Positions 30,785 through 39,842 of a stretch of 64,000 bases of DNA are shown here, piece after piece. The notes under the pieces are model-generated. The model had not been told where the DNA came from and did no database searches. It saw only the letters and a list, made by a program, of their open reading frames with translations. The first letter of the stretch is position 1; each line of letters starts with the position of its first letter. The stretch spans positions 1,426,001 to 1,490,000 of the forward strand of contig NZ_CP033019.1 in assembly GCF_003667705.1 (NCBI RefSeq). Reading direction: 5' to 3'. This stretch comes from Janthinobacterium agaricidamnosum. GTDB taxonomy: Bacteria; Pseudomonadota; Gammaproteobacteria; Burkholderiales; Burkholderiaceae_D. The position numbers and the translations under genes are program-made.

Positions 30785-33097
30785 TCAGCTGGCGGCGGCC
30801 GACGGCGCCAGCAGCACGGGGATGGATTTGAAGGTCGGCGTGCGCGAGCCTTCGCCCACGCTGCCCAGCGGCACCAGCGGATTGGTTTCCGGGTAGTAGG
30901 CGCCGATGCAGCCGCGCGGAATGTCGTACTCGACCAGCAGGAAGCGGTCGGCGCGGCGTTCGATGCCGTCATGCCACACGCCGATCAGGTCGACCCAGTC
31001 GCCGGCCGCAAAACCCAGCATGGCCAGGTCGTCCTTGTTGATGAAGACGACGCGGCGCTGGCCGAACACGCCGCGGTAGCGGTCGTCCATGGCGTAGATC
31101 GTCGTGTTGTACTGGTCGTGCGAACGCGTCGTCATCAGCACCATCAGGCGCTCGCCATATTGCTGGCGCGCGCGGTGGATCGGCGTATCGCGTTCCACGG
31201 CGTTGACGAGGAATTGCGCCTTGCCGCTGGCCGTCTTCCACACCCGTTCGCGCGAGGCGATTTCCAGGTGGAAGCCGCCGGGCTTGGCTATGCGCAAGTT
31301 GTAGTCGAAAAAGTCGTCGAATACTTGCTCGATGGAGTCGCGCAGCAGCGCATAGTTGCCGGAAAAGCGCAGCCAGTCGATCTTCTCGCTGCCCACGGTC
31401 GCCTGCGCCATGCCGGCCACGATGGCGATTTCCGAGCGCAGATTGGGCGAGGCGGGCTGGTTCATGCCGAACGAGATGTGCACCATGCTCATCGAGTCTT
31501 CCACCGTCACGCCTTGTGCCACGCCGCCCTGCACGTCGATTTCCGTGCGGCCCAGCGTAGGCAGGATCAGCGCATCCTTGCCGTGCACGAGGTGGCTGCG
31601 GTTGAGCTTGGTGGCGATGTGCACCGTCAGGTCGCACGAACGCAGCGCGTCCCAGGTGCGCGGCGTGTCCGGCGTGGCCATCGAGAAATTGCCACCGAGG
31701 GCGACAAACACTTTCACCTTTTTCTCCAGCATGGCTTCGATGGTGCCGACGGCGTCGTAGCCGTGGTGGCGCGGCGGTTCAAAACCGAACACCAGGCCCA
31801 GGCGGTCGAGGAATTCCTTGGTCGGCTGTTCCTCGATGCCCATGGTGCGGTCGCCCTGCACGTTCGAGTGGCCGCGCACGGGGCACAGACCCGCGCCGCG
31901 CTTACCGATATTGCCGCGCATCATCATCAAGTTCGACAGGATCTGCACGGTGGCCAGCGAATTCTTGTGCTGCGTCACACCCATGCCCCAGGTGGCGATG
32001 ACGGCCTTGCCCTTCACGTAGATCTGCGTCAATTCTTCGATCTTGTCGCGCGCCACGCCCGATTCGGCCAGCAGCAAGTCCCAGCTTTCCGCGCGCAGGT
32101 CGGCGGCGAAGGCGTCGAAGCCGCTCGTGTGCTCGGCGATGAAGGCACAGTCGAGCACGCGCTCCTGGCCGTGGGCGATGGCGTCATCATCGAGCTCGAC
32201 GACGCGCTTGGCCATGGCCTTGATCAGCGCGAAGTCGCCGCCCAGGGTGGGGCAGATGAACAGCGAACAGATGTTCGTGCTGCCGCCCGTCAGCATTTCC
32301 AGCGGATGCTGCGGGCTGGTGAAACGCTCGAGGCCCCGTTCATGCAGCGGGTTGATGGAGACGATGGTGGCGCCGCGGCGCGATGCTTCGCGCAATTCGC
32401 CCAGCATGCGCGGGTGGTTGGTGGCCGGGTTCTGGCCGAACAGCAGCAGGGTGTCCGCATGCTCGAAATCGTCGAGCAGCACCGTGCCCTTGCCGATACC
32501 GACGGTTTCCGGCAAGCCACGGCTGGTCGCTTCGTGGCACAGGTTGGAACAGTCGGGGAAGTTATTCGTGCCGTAGGCGCGCACGAACAGCTGATACAAA
32601 AAGGCCGCTTCGTTGCTGGCGCGGCCCGACGTGTAGAAGGCGGCCTGGTTCGGGTCGTCCAGCGCGTGCAAATGGTGCGCCACCAGGGCGAACGCATCGT
32701 CCCAGGCTATCGCCTGGTATTTGTCGCTGGCCGCGTCGTACACCATGGGGTCCGTCAAGCGGCCATGTTGTTCCAGATCATAGTCCGACTGCTCCATCAA
32801 TTCCGTGACCGTGTGCTCCTGGAAAAACTCGGGGCGCACGCGCTTGCTCGTCGATTCGGCGGCCACGGCCTTGACGCCGTTTTCGCAGAATTCGAACGTC
32901 GACGCGTGTTCGCGGTCGGGCCAGGCGCAGCCGGGACAGTCGAAGCCGTCGGGCTGGTTTTGCTCGAACAGCGAGCGGTAATTGCCCGCGCTGACTTTTT
33001 CCTTGAACAGGTTGATGGCCACGTACTTGAGTGCTCCCCAGCCGGCCGCGGCATGGGTGTAGGGCGCGATGCGCGCGTCGGACTTTGGCTTGCTCAT
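30785..33097 (-). CDS. FdhF/YdeP-like molybdopterin oxidoreductase
   Basis: 770 residues starting MSKPKSDARIAPYTHAAAGW with an AGGAG site. It contains an iron-sulfur-type CPGCAWPDREH, the molybdopterin blocks DCSNLCHEATSRGLPETVGI (Cys at the Sec/Cys ligand position of FdhF), LLLFGQNPATNHPRMLGELR and ATWGMGVTQHKNSLATVQIL, and a C-terminal domain with MTTRSHDQYNTTIYAMDDRY. It belongs to the YdeP group related to formate dehydrogenase H; E. coli YdeP is linked to acid resistance. Substrate is uncertain. fdhD and moaA nearby support cofactor need. Confidence 0.9.
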   Translation of the reverse strand: MSKPKSDARIAPYTHAAAGWGALKYVAINLFKEKVSAGNYRSLFEQNQPDGFDCPGCAWPDREHASTFEFCENGVKAVAAESTSKRVRPEFFQEHTVTELMEQSDYDLEQHGRLTDPMVYDAASDKYQAIAWDDAFALVAHHLHALDDPNQAAFYTSGRASNEAAFLYQLFVRAYGTNNFPDCSNLCHEATSRGLPETVGIGKGTVLLDDFEHADTLLLFGQNPATNHPRMLGELREASRRGATIVSINPLHERGLERFTSPQHPLEMLTGGSTNICSLFICPTLGGDFALIKAMAKRVVELDDDAIAHGQERVLDCAFIAEHTSGFDAFAADLRAESWDLLLAESGVARDKIEELTQIYVKGKAVIATWGMGVTQHKNSLATVQILSNLMMMRGNIGKRGAGLCPVRGHSNVQGDRTMGIEEQPTKEFLDRLGLVFGFEPPRHHGYDAVGTIEAMLEKKVKVFVALGGNFSMATPDTPRTWDALRSCDLTVHIATKLNRSHLVHGKDALILPTLGRTEIDVQGGVAQGVTVEDSMSMVHISFGMNQPASPNLRSEIAIVAGMAQATVGSEKIDWLRFSGNYALLRDSIEQVFDDFFDYNLRIAKPGGFHLEIASRERVWKTASGKAQFLVNAVERDTPIHRARQQYGERLMVLMTTRSHDQYNTTIYAMDDRYRGVFGQRRVVFINKDDLAMLGFAAGDWVDLIGVWHDGIERRADRFLLVEYDIPRGCIGAYYPETNPLVPLGSVGEGSRTPTFKSIPVLLAPSAAAS

Positions 33098-33294
33098 GAT
33101 GACTCTCCTGGTGATATGCGATGGGACAATCACATGGTAGGGGCGGCGGACTGCCCCGTAGGCGCACAGTTCCGGACAAAAAAACAGAGTACAGATGGGC
33201 ATGCGCCGATTTGCATCGCACCCGCCATGCCGCTGATTTATGATGCAAACGAGGGAAGTGCATTGCGCATTTCCAGCCTTCAACGAGGAACACT

Positions 33295-33570
33295 ATGCAA
33301 CAGGAAGAAGGAATCGACGCGGCGCTGATAGCGCTGCTGGCGCTGCTGTGGGAGGCGCGTCAGGAGGCGCCCGATAAACCGTGGTCGCTGGCCAAGCTGG
33401 CCAAGCGGGCAGGGGTACAGATGAGCACTTTGTTGCGCCAGCTCAATGCGCTGTCCAGCGCGCAACTGGTGAACGTGACGACGGCGGAGAGCGGCGGCGG
33501 CAGTGCGCTGCTGAGCGAAGCGGGCGCGCAGCTGTGCTCCAGCGTGTTCGCGCCGCCGCCAGCAGAGTAA
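33295..33570 (+). CDS. Small winged-helix/MarR-type DNA-binding protein
   Basis: 91 residues, MQQEEGIDAALIALLALLWE, then a helix-turn-helix: PWSLAKLAKRAGVQMSTLLR QLNALSSAQLVNVTT. It resembles ArsR/MarR-type small regulators found divergently beside YdeP-like genes. It lies 197 bp from the oxidoreductase start, opposite in direction, so it probably controls that operon or itself. No effector domain is present. Similarity beyond the HTH is not obvious to me. Confidence 0.75.
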   Translation: MQQEEGIDAALIALLALLWEARQEAPDKPWSLAKLAKRAGVQMSTLLRQLNALSSAQLVNVTTAESGGGSALLSEAGAQLCSSVFAPPPAE

Positions 33571-33674
33571 AGCCGCATCTGTACTCTATCGCCCGGCGCT
33601 GGACTGTACCTCCTGGCCTGCCCCCATTCGCCCTATGCTACGTCCTGACGAATGCACATCAAGGGGGAAGCACA

Positions 33675-34763
33675 ATGAACACCATCCTGTATCCGCAGCC
33701 AGCACTCCGGCAGCCAGACCATATCGCGCCGTGCGTGGACATGCTGGGCCGTCCCCTGACGGACTTGCGCATTTCCGTCATCGACCAGTGCAACTTCCGC
33801 TGCACCTATTGCATGCCGGCCGAGCTGTACCCCAGCGATTACCCGTTCCTGCCATCGAGCGAGCGCCTGTCCTTCGCGCAGATCGAAACGATGGCGCGCG
33901 CCTTCGTGCACCTGGGCGTGGATAAGATCCGCATCACGGGCGGCGAACCGCTGCTGCGCAAGAACCTGGAACAGCTGATCGAGATGCTGGCGCGACTCAC
34001 CACGCCGGACGGGCGCGCCGTCAGCATCGCGCTGACGACGAATGGCAGCTTGCTGGCCGCCAAGGCGCGCTCGCTGAAGGACGCTGGCCTGGAGCGGGTC
34101 ACCGTCAGCCTCGACAGCCTGGATAACGGCATCTTCCAGCGCATGAACGGCGTCGATTTTCCCGTCGAGAAAGTGCTGCACGGCATTGAGGTAGCGCAAG
34201 CCGTCGGCTTGCATCCCGTGAAGGTCAACATGGTCGTGCAGAAAGGCGTCAACGACAGCCAGATCGTGCCGCTGGCGCGCCATTTCCGCCACACGGGCGT
34301 GGTGCTGCGCCTGATCGAATTCATGGACGTGGGCGGCATCGGCGCCTGGTCGCGCACGCACGTCGTCACGTCGGACGCGGCGCGCGCGCTGATCGCGGCG
34401 GAATTTCCCCTCGTATCGCTGGGCGAAGGCAAGCCGATCTCGCATGAAACGGCCAGCCGCTACACTTATCTCGATGGCGGCGGCGAAGTGGGTTTCATTT
34501 CCAGCGTGTCGCAGCCGTTCTGCGGCGACTGCAGCCGCGTGCGCGTCTCGTCCGATGGCAAGCTGTTTACTTGCCTGTTCGCCCAGGACGGCCTCGACCT
34601 GCGACCCCATCTGGATACCGAGCAAGGGCTGGAAACCGTGCTGCGCCGGCACTGGCAGCGCCGTGGCGACCGCTACTCGGAAGTGCGCGGCGCGCTGGCC
34701 CAGGCCGGCGGCGCCCAGCGCAAGCAGTATCCCACCGTGCGCATGTCGCTGGTGGGCGGGTGA
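33675..34763 (+). CDS. moaA: GTP 3',8-cyclase MoaA
   Basis: 362 residues, radical-SAM enzyme for molybdenum cofactor synthesis. Radical cluster DQCNFRCTYCMPAELYPSDY with C-x3-C-x2-C; SAM binding RITGGEPLLRKNLEQL; second cluster FCGDCSRVRVSSDGKLFTC. It ends SLVGG, the C-terminal double glycine needed for activity. An AAGGGGG site precedes the ATG at 33675; the upstream frame overlaps the HTH gene and is not coding. Its neighbour, an FdhF-like enzyme, needs this cofactor. A solo moaA beside a molybdoenzyme suggests an extra copy. Confidence 0.96.
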   Translation: MNTILYPQPALRQPDHIAPCVDMLGRPLTDLRISVIDQCNFRCTYCMPAELYPSDYPFLPSSERLSFAQIETMARAFVHLGVDKIRITGGEPLLRKNLEQLIEMLARLTTPDGRAVSIALTTNGSLLAAKARSLKDAGLERVTVSLDSLDNGIFQRMNGVDFPVEKVLHGIEVAQAVGLHPVKVNMVVQKGVNDSQIVPLARHFRHTGVVLRLIEFMDVGGIGAWSRTHVVTSDAARALIAAEFPLVSLGEGKPISHETASRYTYLDGGGEVGFISSVSQPFCGDCSRVRVSSDGKLFTCLFAQDGLDLRPHLDTEQGLETVLRRHWQRRGDRYSEVRGALAQAGGAQRKQYPTVRMSLVGG

Positions 34764-34768
34764 ATGGT

Positions 34769-36193
34769 TTACAAAAACTCGGTGATCAGTTTGCCGAGCA
34801 GGATGATCGCCTGTTCCACGTCCACGCTCCACGGATAGCTGTAGTTGAGGCGTATGCAATGCTTGTAAGCCTGGCTGACGGAAAACATGCGCCCCGGACC
34901 CACCGTGATCTTGCATTCCAGCGCGCGCCGGTACAGTTGCATCGAATCCACGTTGCCGGGCAACTCCACCCACAGCACGTAGCCGCCTTGCGGTTGCGAG
35001 ACTTTGGTGCCAGCAGGAAAGAAGCGCAGCGCGGCGGCCGCCATGATGCGCGCCTGCTGGGCGTAGGCCTTGCGGGTGCGGCGCAGATGCTGTTCGTAGC
35101 CATCGTTTTGCAGGTATTCGGCGATGGCCAGTTGCGGAAACGAGGACGTGGCCAGGGTGTTGAGGAATTTGAGTTCCTCCACCTTGCCCCGGTAGCGCCC
35201 GGCCAGCGCCCAGCCCACGCGCTGGGCCGAGCTGAGGCTCTTGGAAAACGAGGAACAGTGCAGCACCAGGCCCTTGCGGTCGTAGGACTTGAGCGAGGAC
35301 GGGTGGGCGTCGCCGTAATACAGCTCGTTGTAGACGCCGTTTTCGATGGCGGGCACGTCGTGCTGTTCCAGCAGCTGATACAGCGCGCGCTTGCGCTGGT
35401 CGGACATCTGGAAACCCAGCGGATTCTGGAAGTTCGGCATCACCATGACGGCGGCGATCGGTTGCCGCGCCATGATGTCGGCCAGCGCTTCGATGCTGAT
35501 GCCGTCGTACGGATCGGTGGAGATTTCCACCACCTTCATGCCCAGCCGTTCGACGGCCATCAGCATGGCATAGAAGGTGGGCGACTCGACGGCGATGGTG
35601 TCGCCCGGCCTGGCCACGGCTTGCAGGCACAGGTTGATCGCTTCCGTGGCGCCCACGGTGACGATGATTTCGTCGGGATCGACGGCCAGGCCGTTTTCCA
35701 TGTAGCGGCGGGCGATTTCGCGGATCAGCTGCGGGTTGCCCGGCGGCAGGTCGTCCGTCATGTTCCACTCGCGGTTGCGGCGCGCCACGGCGCCCGCATA
35801 CTGATTGATGCGTTCCCAGGGAAACAGCGAAGGGTCGGGGTAGGGCGAGCCCAGCGGGATGGCGTCGTGCAAGCCGATCGAGCGCAGGGTCGACAGCACC
35901 AGGCGGCTGACGTGCACTTCGGCAGGCACGGTGCTCGGCTGGGAGGCTTGCATGCACAGGTCGGCCGGCTGTGCATCGCCGTCGGCGCGGGGCCGCACGA
36001 AGTAGCCGGACTGGGGCCGGCTTTCGATCACGCCCATGCTTTCCAGCTTGACGTAGGCGCGCAGCACCGTGGTGATGCTCAGCTTGTGCTGCTGGCTGGT
36101 CTGGCGCACGGAGGGTATGCGTTCGCCGGGCAAGAGCACGCCCTTGGTCACCAGTTGCTCGATGTCGCTGACGAGCTTTTCATACAATTTCAT
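34769..36193 (-). CDS. MocR-type PLP-dependent GntR regulator
   Basis: 474 residues. N-terminal GntR winged helix (MKLYEKLVSDIEQLVTKGVL ... PSVRQTSQQHKLSITTVLRA) linked to an aminotransferase-like domain with GATEAINLCLQAVARPGDTI, MPNFQNPLGFQMSDQ, and a Lys-like PLP region HCSSFSKSLSSAQRVGWALA (SFSKSLSSAQR). MocR-type proteins sense PLP or amino compounds and control neighbouring genes. It is convergent with moaA, 5 bp apart, and divergent from the Dyp peroxidase, which could be a target. Confidence 0.93.
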   Translation of the reverse strand: MKLYEKLVSDIEQLVTKGVLLPGERIPSVRQTSQQHKLSITTVLRAYVKLESMGVIESRPQSGYFVRPRADGDAQPADLCMQASQPSTVPAEVHVSRLVLSTLRSIGLHDAIPLGSPYPDPSLFPWERINQYAGAVARRNREWNMTDDLPPGNPQLIREIARRYMENGLAVDPDEIIVTVGATEAINLCLQAVARPGDTIAVESPTFYAMLMAVERLGMKVVEISTDPYDGISIEALADIMARQPIAAVMVMPNFQNPLGFQMSDQRKRALYQLLEQHDVPAIENGVYNELYYGDAHPSSLKSYDRKGLVLHCSSFSKSLSSAQRVGWALAGRYRGKVEELKFLNTLATSSFPQLAIAEYLQNDGYEQHLRRTRKAYAQQARIMAAAALRFFPAGTKVSQPQGGYVLWVELPGNVDSMQLYRRALECKITVGPGRMFSVSQAYKHCIRLNYSYPWSVDVEQAIILLGKLITEFL

Positions 36194-36348
36194 TGGTATC
36201 CATTCTTGAATCTTGCTCTACGTCATTGCATTATCGTTCAATTTATGACGACCTATAGTTACAGTTATCGCATGTTGCCTAAATGAAACTCCCAGGCTGC
36301 ACTTCTGGTTTAATATCCATAGAGAAAACTAAAAGAGGAACATCTGTC

Positions 36349-37311
36349 ATGGCAATTCCACAAAGCATGCTGTCTGTCGTCGCGCGCGACGAAGTGCATT
36401 TGCAGTTCAATGTGAAGGCCGGCGTTGAACCGGAGCAGCTGTTCAGGGTGTTGGGAAAACTGTGGGAATCCGAGGTCACGGGCATCCTGGATCCAACCCT
36501 GAACCGCCACCATCAGTTAACAGGCGGCACGGCCAATGTGGTGCTGGGATTCAAGCCCGAGCTGTGGCGCGCCGCTTGCCCCGGCTGCGTGCCCGACAAC
36601 ATGGCATCGTTCGCGCAAGACCTGGTGGGCGCCAATGGCAAGACGGCGCCGGCCACCCAGCACGATTTCTGGGTCTGGATCACGCAATCGAACGCGGCCA
36701 CCCTGTACGACAGCATGCGCACGACGCTCACCTTGCTGAGCCCTTACGCCGAGCTGGCCAGCGAGCAGGTGTGTTTTCCGTATCACAATAACGTGACCTT
36801 CGACGGCTTTGCCGACGGCGTCGCGAATCCGAATCCGTTCCGCGCCAACGGCGTGGCCATCATCCCGGACGGCGAGGCGGGCGCGGGCGGCTCCACCGTG
36901 CTGCTGCAGAAATGGCGCATGGACGTGGAGCGCCTGCGCGCCTTGCCCGTGCACGCGGCGGAGCAGGTGTGGGGCCGCACCAAGGCCGGCAGCCATGAAT
37001 TGTCGCCGCTGCCCGTCGATTCCCACGTGGGCCGCAACCAGTTTATCCGCGATGGCGAGGAAGTCGATATCGTGCGCCGCAATGCCAATTACGCCAATGC
37101 GACCGAGGCGGGCGTCATGTTTGTCGGTTTCTGCAAGGACATCACGGTGACCATGGGCATGCTGCGGCAAATGTACGGCGTAGGCTATGATGGCGTCACC
37201 AAGACGGACAGGCTGCTGGATTTTTCCACGGCGCTGTCGTCGGCGATCTATTTCGTGCCCAGCATCGACGCCTTGCTGGCCGTGGGTATTTCGCCGGCGG
37301 ATCCCGGCTAA
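36349..37311 (+). CDS. Dyp-type heme peroxidase (YfeX-like)
   Basis: 320 residues from MAIPQSMLSVVARDEVHLQF, with an AGAGGAA site. The Dyp signature FDGFADGVANP (GxxDG) is present, the proximal heme His in DSHVGRNQF, and RRNANYANATEAG downstream. These cytosolic or periplasmic enzymes use hydrogen peroxide to oxidise bulky substrates. No signal peptide is seen, so it is likely cytoplasmic, as in YfeX. Divergent from the MocR regulator; the 155-bp gap between them holds both promoters. Confidence 0.92.
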   Translation: MAIPQSMLSVVARDEVHLQFNVKAGVEPEQLFRVLGKLWESEVTGILDPTLNRHHQLTGGTANVVLGFKPELWRAACPGCVPDNMASFAQDLVGANGKTAPATQHDFWVWITQSNAATLYDSMRTTLTLLSPYAELASEQVCFPYHNNVTFDGFADGVANPNPFRANGVAIIPDGEAGAGGSTVLLQKWRMDVERLRALPVHAAEQVWGRTKAGSHELSPLPVDSHVGRNQFIRDGEEVDIVRRNANYANATEAGVMFVGFCKDITVTMGMLRQMYGVGYDGVTKTDRLLDFSTALSSAIYFVPSIDALLAVGISPADPG

Positions 37312-37356
37312 GGGCCGCCCCGGCGGTCCCTATTTTTACTTAACTAGGAGTTTTCC

Positions 37357-37740
37357 ATGCGTATTCGTCCCGCCACACTGCTGTCCACCTTGATACTGGG
37401 CAGCGCCGTCTTCAGCGCTTCCGCTTCCGCCGTCGGCCTGGGTTTCCTGGCCGATACGCCGATGGCTTACCTGAACAAGAACGACAAGCCCGTCTTCGTG
37501 AAAGCCGTCACCGACGTGCTCAACGACAAGAAGGATGGCGAAACCGTGCAATGGAGCAATGAAGGCTTGCGCAATTCCGTGCGCATCGCCGCCGACATCA
37601 CGGCCAGCGACACGGAAAAGACGGACGCGCAAACCTGCCGCAAGGTGCAGGTGGGCTTGAACGCCAAGGGCCAGGAACAGACCCTCAAGCTGAAAGTCTG
37701 CAAGGCTGGCACGGCCGCGTGGAAAGTGGCGAAGAGCTGA
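37357..37740 (+). CDS. RT0821/Lpp0805-like exported protein
   Basis: 127 residues with a signal peptide (MRIRPATLLSTLILGSAVFS ... ASAVG). The C-terminal half has WSNEGLRNSVRIAADITASD, two Cys (TCRKVQVGLN and KVCKAGTAAWKVAK), a pattern of the RT0821/Lpp0805 surface-antigen-like family. A 9-bp hairpin CCTTGCCGG/CCGGCAAGG (37754-37778) follows the gene, without a T run. The gene lies 45 bp after the Dyp peroxidase on the same strand and may be co-transcribed. Confidence 0.7.
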   Translation: MRIRPATLLSTLILGSAVFSASASAVGLGFLADTPMAYLNKNDKPVFVKAVTDVLNDKKDGETVQWSNEGLRNSVRIAADITASDTEKTDAQTCRKVQVGLNAKGQEQTLKLKVCKAGTAAWKVAKS

Positions 37741-37847
37741 TCGTCCGTGTTTTCCTTGCCGGTCCTGCGCCGGCAAGGTGACGACTTTCTCATAGGTGAG
37801 TCTGGCAGCGGTTAGAATCACGTTTTACCCTCACTTTTCTCACCTGC

Positions 37848-39683
37848 ATGCAGCAAAGTCGCCTCCTGTTCTTCCGCCTGGCCGGCCAGTTTCGCCGCTA
37901 TGGCGCCATCGTTGCCGCCACTTTGCTGGCCGTGGGCGTGGCGTCCGCCACCGATGTGTTGTTAATCCGCCAGTTGCAAAACGTCGTCGACGCCATGCGC
38001 ACGACGGCCAGCACGCAGGTCGCGCCCGTGTCCGGCGTGATGGGCATGCTGCAGGGCTGGGTTGATCGTTTCTTGCCGGCACAGGCGGGACAGGTGGATC
38101 TGTGGGTGATTCCCGCCACCATCCTGGGCCTGGCCGTGCTGCGCATGGTGTCGAGCTTTGCCGGTGATTACGGTTCCGTCTGGCTATCGAGCCGGGTGCA
38201 GGCCGATTTGCGCGAAAAGATGTTCGCCACCATCATGCGCCTGCCCAGCCGCTTCTTCGATACCACCACTACCAGCCTGACGCAGTCGCGCGTGGCCTTC
38301 GACGCCAGCCAGGTGTCGCAGGCCGGCTTGAACGTGCTCAACGTGATGGTGCGCGATTCCGTCGCCACCGTCGGCTACCTGATTTTATTGTTTAGCATCG
38401 ACGTGAAACTGGCCCTGTTCTGCATGGCCTCAATGCCCATCGTCGCCATCGTCGTGACCCTGGCGGGACGGCGCATGCGCCACCTGAGCAAGAGTTCGCA
38501 GCAAGCCGTGGGCGAGCTGACGTCCGTGCTCGATGAAAGTATCGGCGGCCAGCGCGTGGTGAAAATCTTCGGCGGGCAAGACTATGAACAGGCGCGCTTC
38601 GGCAACGTCGTCAAGCGCAACCGCCAGCTGGCCGTCAAGCATGCGGCCACCTCGGCCATGAATTCCGGCTTCATCATGATGCTCGTCGGCATTACCCTGT
38701 CGTCCGTGATTTATTTCGCCATGCTGCGCGCGCAAAGCGGCGCCATCACGCCGGGCGCTTTTGTTGCCTTCATGGGCGCGCTGATGGCCATGCAGTCGCC
38801 GATCAAGAACCTGACCAAGATCAATGAGCCGCTGCAGCGGGGCCTGGCTGCGGCCGAGTCCGTCTTCGGTTTGATCGACACGCCGCTGGAACCGGACCCG
38901 GGCACCATCGCCCCTGCCGCCGTGCAGGGCAATCTGTCTCTGCAGAACGTGCACTTCCGCTACAACAGCGACGACCCCGATGCGCCCACGGCCTTGAGCG
39001 ATATCACGCTCGACATCCGCGCCGGCGAAACGGTGGCCCTCGTGGGCGGCTCGGGCGGCGGCAAGACGACCTTGCTGGGCCTGCTGCCGCGTTTCTATGA
39101 CGTCAGCGGCGGCCGGATTTTGCTCGACGGCGTCGACGTGCGCGACTACGCGCTGCTGGCCCTGCGGCGCCAGTTCGCTCTCGTCAGCCAGGATGTGATC
39201 CTGTTCAACGATACGATGGCGGCGAATATCGCGTACGGCGACCCGGCGCCGGACATGGCCCGCATCGAAGCGTCGGCGCGCGCCGCCTACGCCCACGATT
39301 TCATCATGCAGCTGCCGCAAGGCTACGCGACCCAGGCGGGCCAGAACGGTTCGCGCCTGTCGGGCGGGCAACGCCAGCGCCTGGCCATCGCGCGCGCCCT
39401 GTACAAGGATGCGCCGATCCTGCTGCTCGATGAAGCGACCAGCGCGCTGGACACGGAGTCGGAGCGCTCCGTGCAGGCGGCGCTGGAAGTGCTGATGCGC
39501 AACCGCACCACCATCGTCATCGCCCACAGATTATCCACCATCGAAAGCGCCGACCGCATCGTCGTCATGCAGGGCGGGCGCCTGGTCGAGTCGGGCAGCC
39601 ATGCCGCCTTGCTGCAGCAGGGCGGCGCGTATGCACGGCTGCATGCGAGCCAGTTGTCGCCTGTCAAGGATGGCATGGGCTGA
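37848..39683 (+). CDS. msbA: Lipid A export ABC transporter MsbA
   Basis: 611 residues: six transmembrane helices (for example VAATLLAVGVASATDVLLIR; LILLFSIDVKLALFCMA) plus an ATPase domain with Walker A GGSGGGKTTLLGLLPRF, Q-loop SQDVILFNDTM, signature LSGGQRQRLAIARAL, Walker B ILLLDEATSALD and the H-loop VIAHRLSTIESAD. It flips lipid A-core across the inner membrane. The ATG at 37848 starts MQQSRLLFFRLAGQFRRYGA. A terminator follows at 39728. Confidence 0.93.
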   Translation: MQQSRLLFFRLAGQFRRYGAIVAATLLAVGVASATDVLLIRQLQNVVDAMRTTASTQVAPVSGVMGMLQGWVDRFLPAQAGQVDLWVIPATILGLAVLRMVSSFAGDYGSVWLSSRVQADLREKMFATIMRLPSRFFDTTTTSLTQSRVAFDASQVSQAGLNVLNVMVRDSVATVGYLILLFSIDVKLALFCMASMPIVAIVVTLAGRRMRHLSKSSQQAVGELTSVLDESIGGQRVVKIFGGQDYEQARFGNVVKRNRQLAVKHAATSAMNSGFIMMLVGITLSSVIYFAMLRAQSGAITPGAFVAFMGALMAMQSPIKNLTKINEPLQRGLAAAESVFGLIDTPLEPDPGTIAPAAVQGNLSLQNVHFRYNSDDPDAPTALSDITLDIRAGETVALVGGSGGGKTTLLGLLPRFYDVSGGRILLDGVDVRDYALLALRRQFALVSQDVILFNDTMAANIAYGDPAPDMARIEASARAAYAHDFIMQLPQGYATQAGQNGSRLSGGQRQRLAIARALYKDAPILLLDEATSALDTESERSVQAALEVLMRNRTTIVIAHRLSTIESADRIVVMQGGRLVESGSHAALLQQGGAYARLHASQLSPVKDGMG

Positions 39684-39727
39684 TGTGTGGCGCGCTTGCC
39701 GCGCCAGCGCATGTCCCCGGACCGGGG

Positions 39728-39757
39728 CCGGACCAGCAGGTCTGGTCCCGGTTTTTT
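39728..39757 (+). terminator. Rho-independent terminator after msbA
   Basis: GGACCAG pairs with CTGGTCC around a 5-nt loop, within an outer CCGG/CCGG part, then six Ts. Located 45 bp after the msbA stop. Confidence 0.85.
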
Positions 39758-39842
39758 ATTGTTGGGACGGCAATCGTGCCCATGGCGAACGGCGCTTGCC
39801 TTTATGATAGTGGCCGCAAAGCAACATGAACAATGGAGCAAC

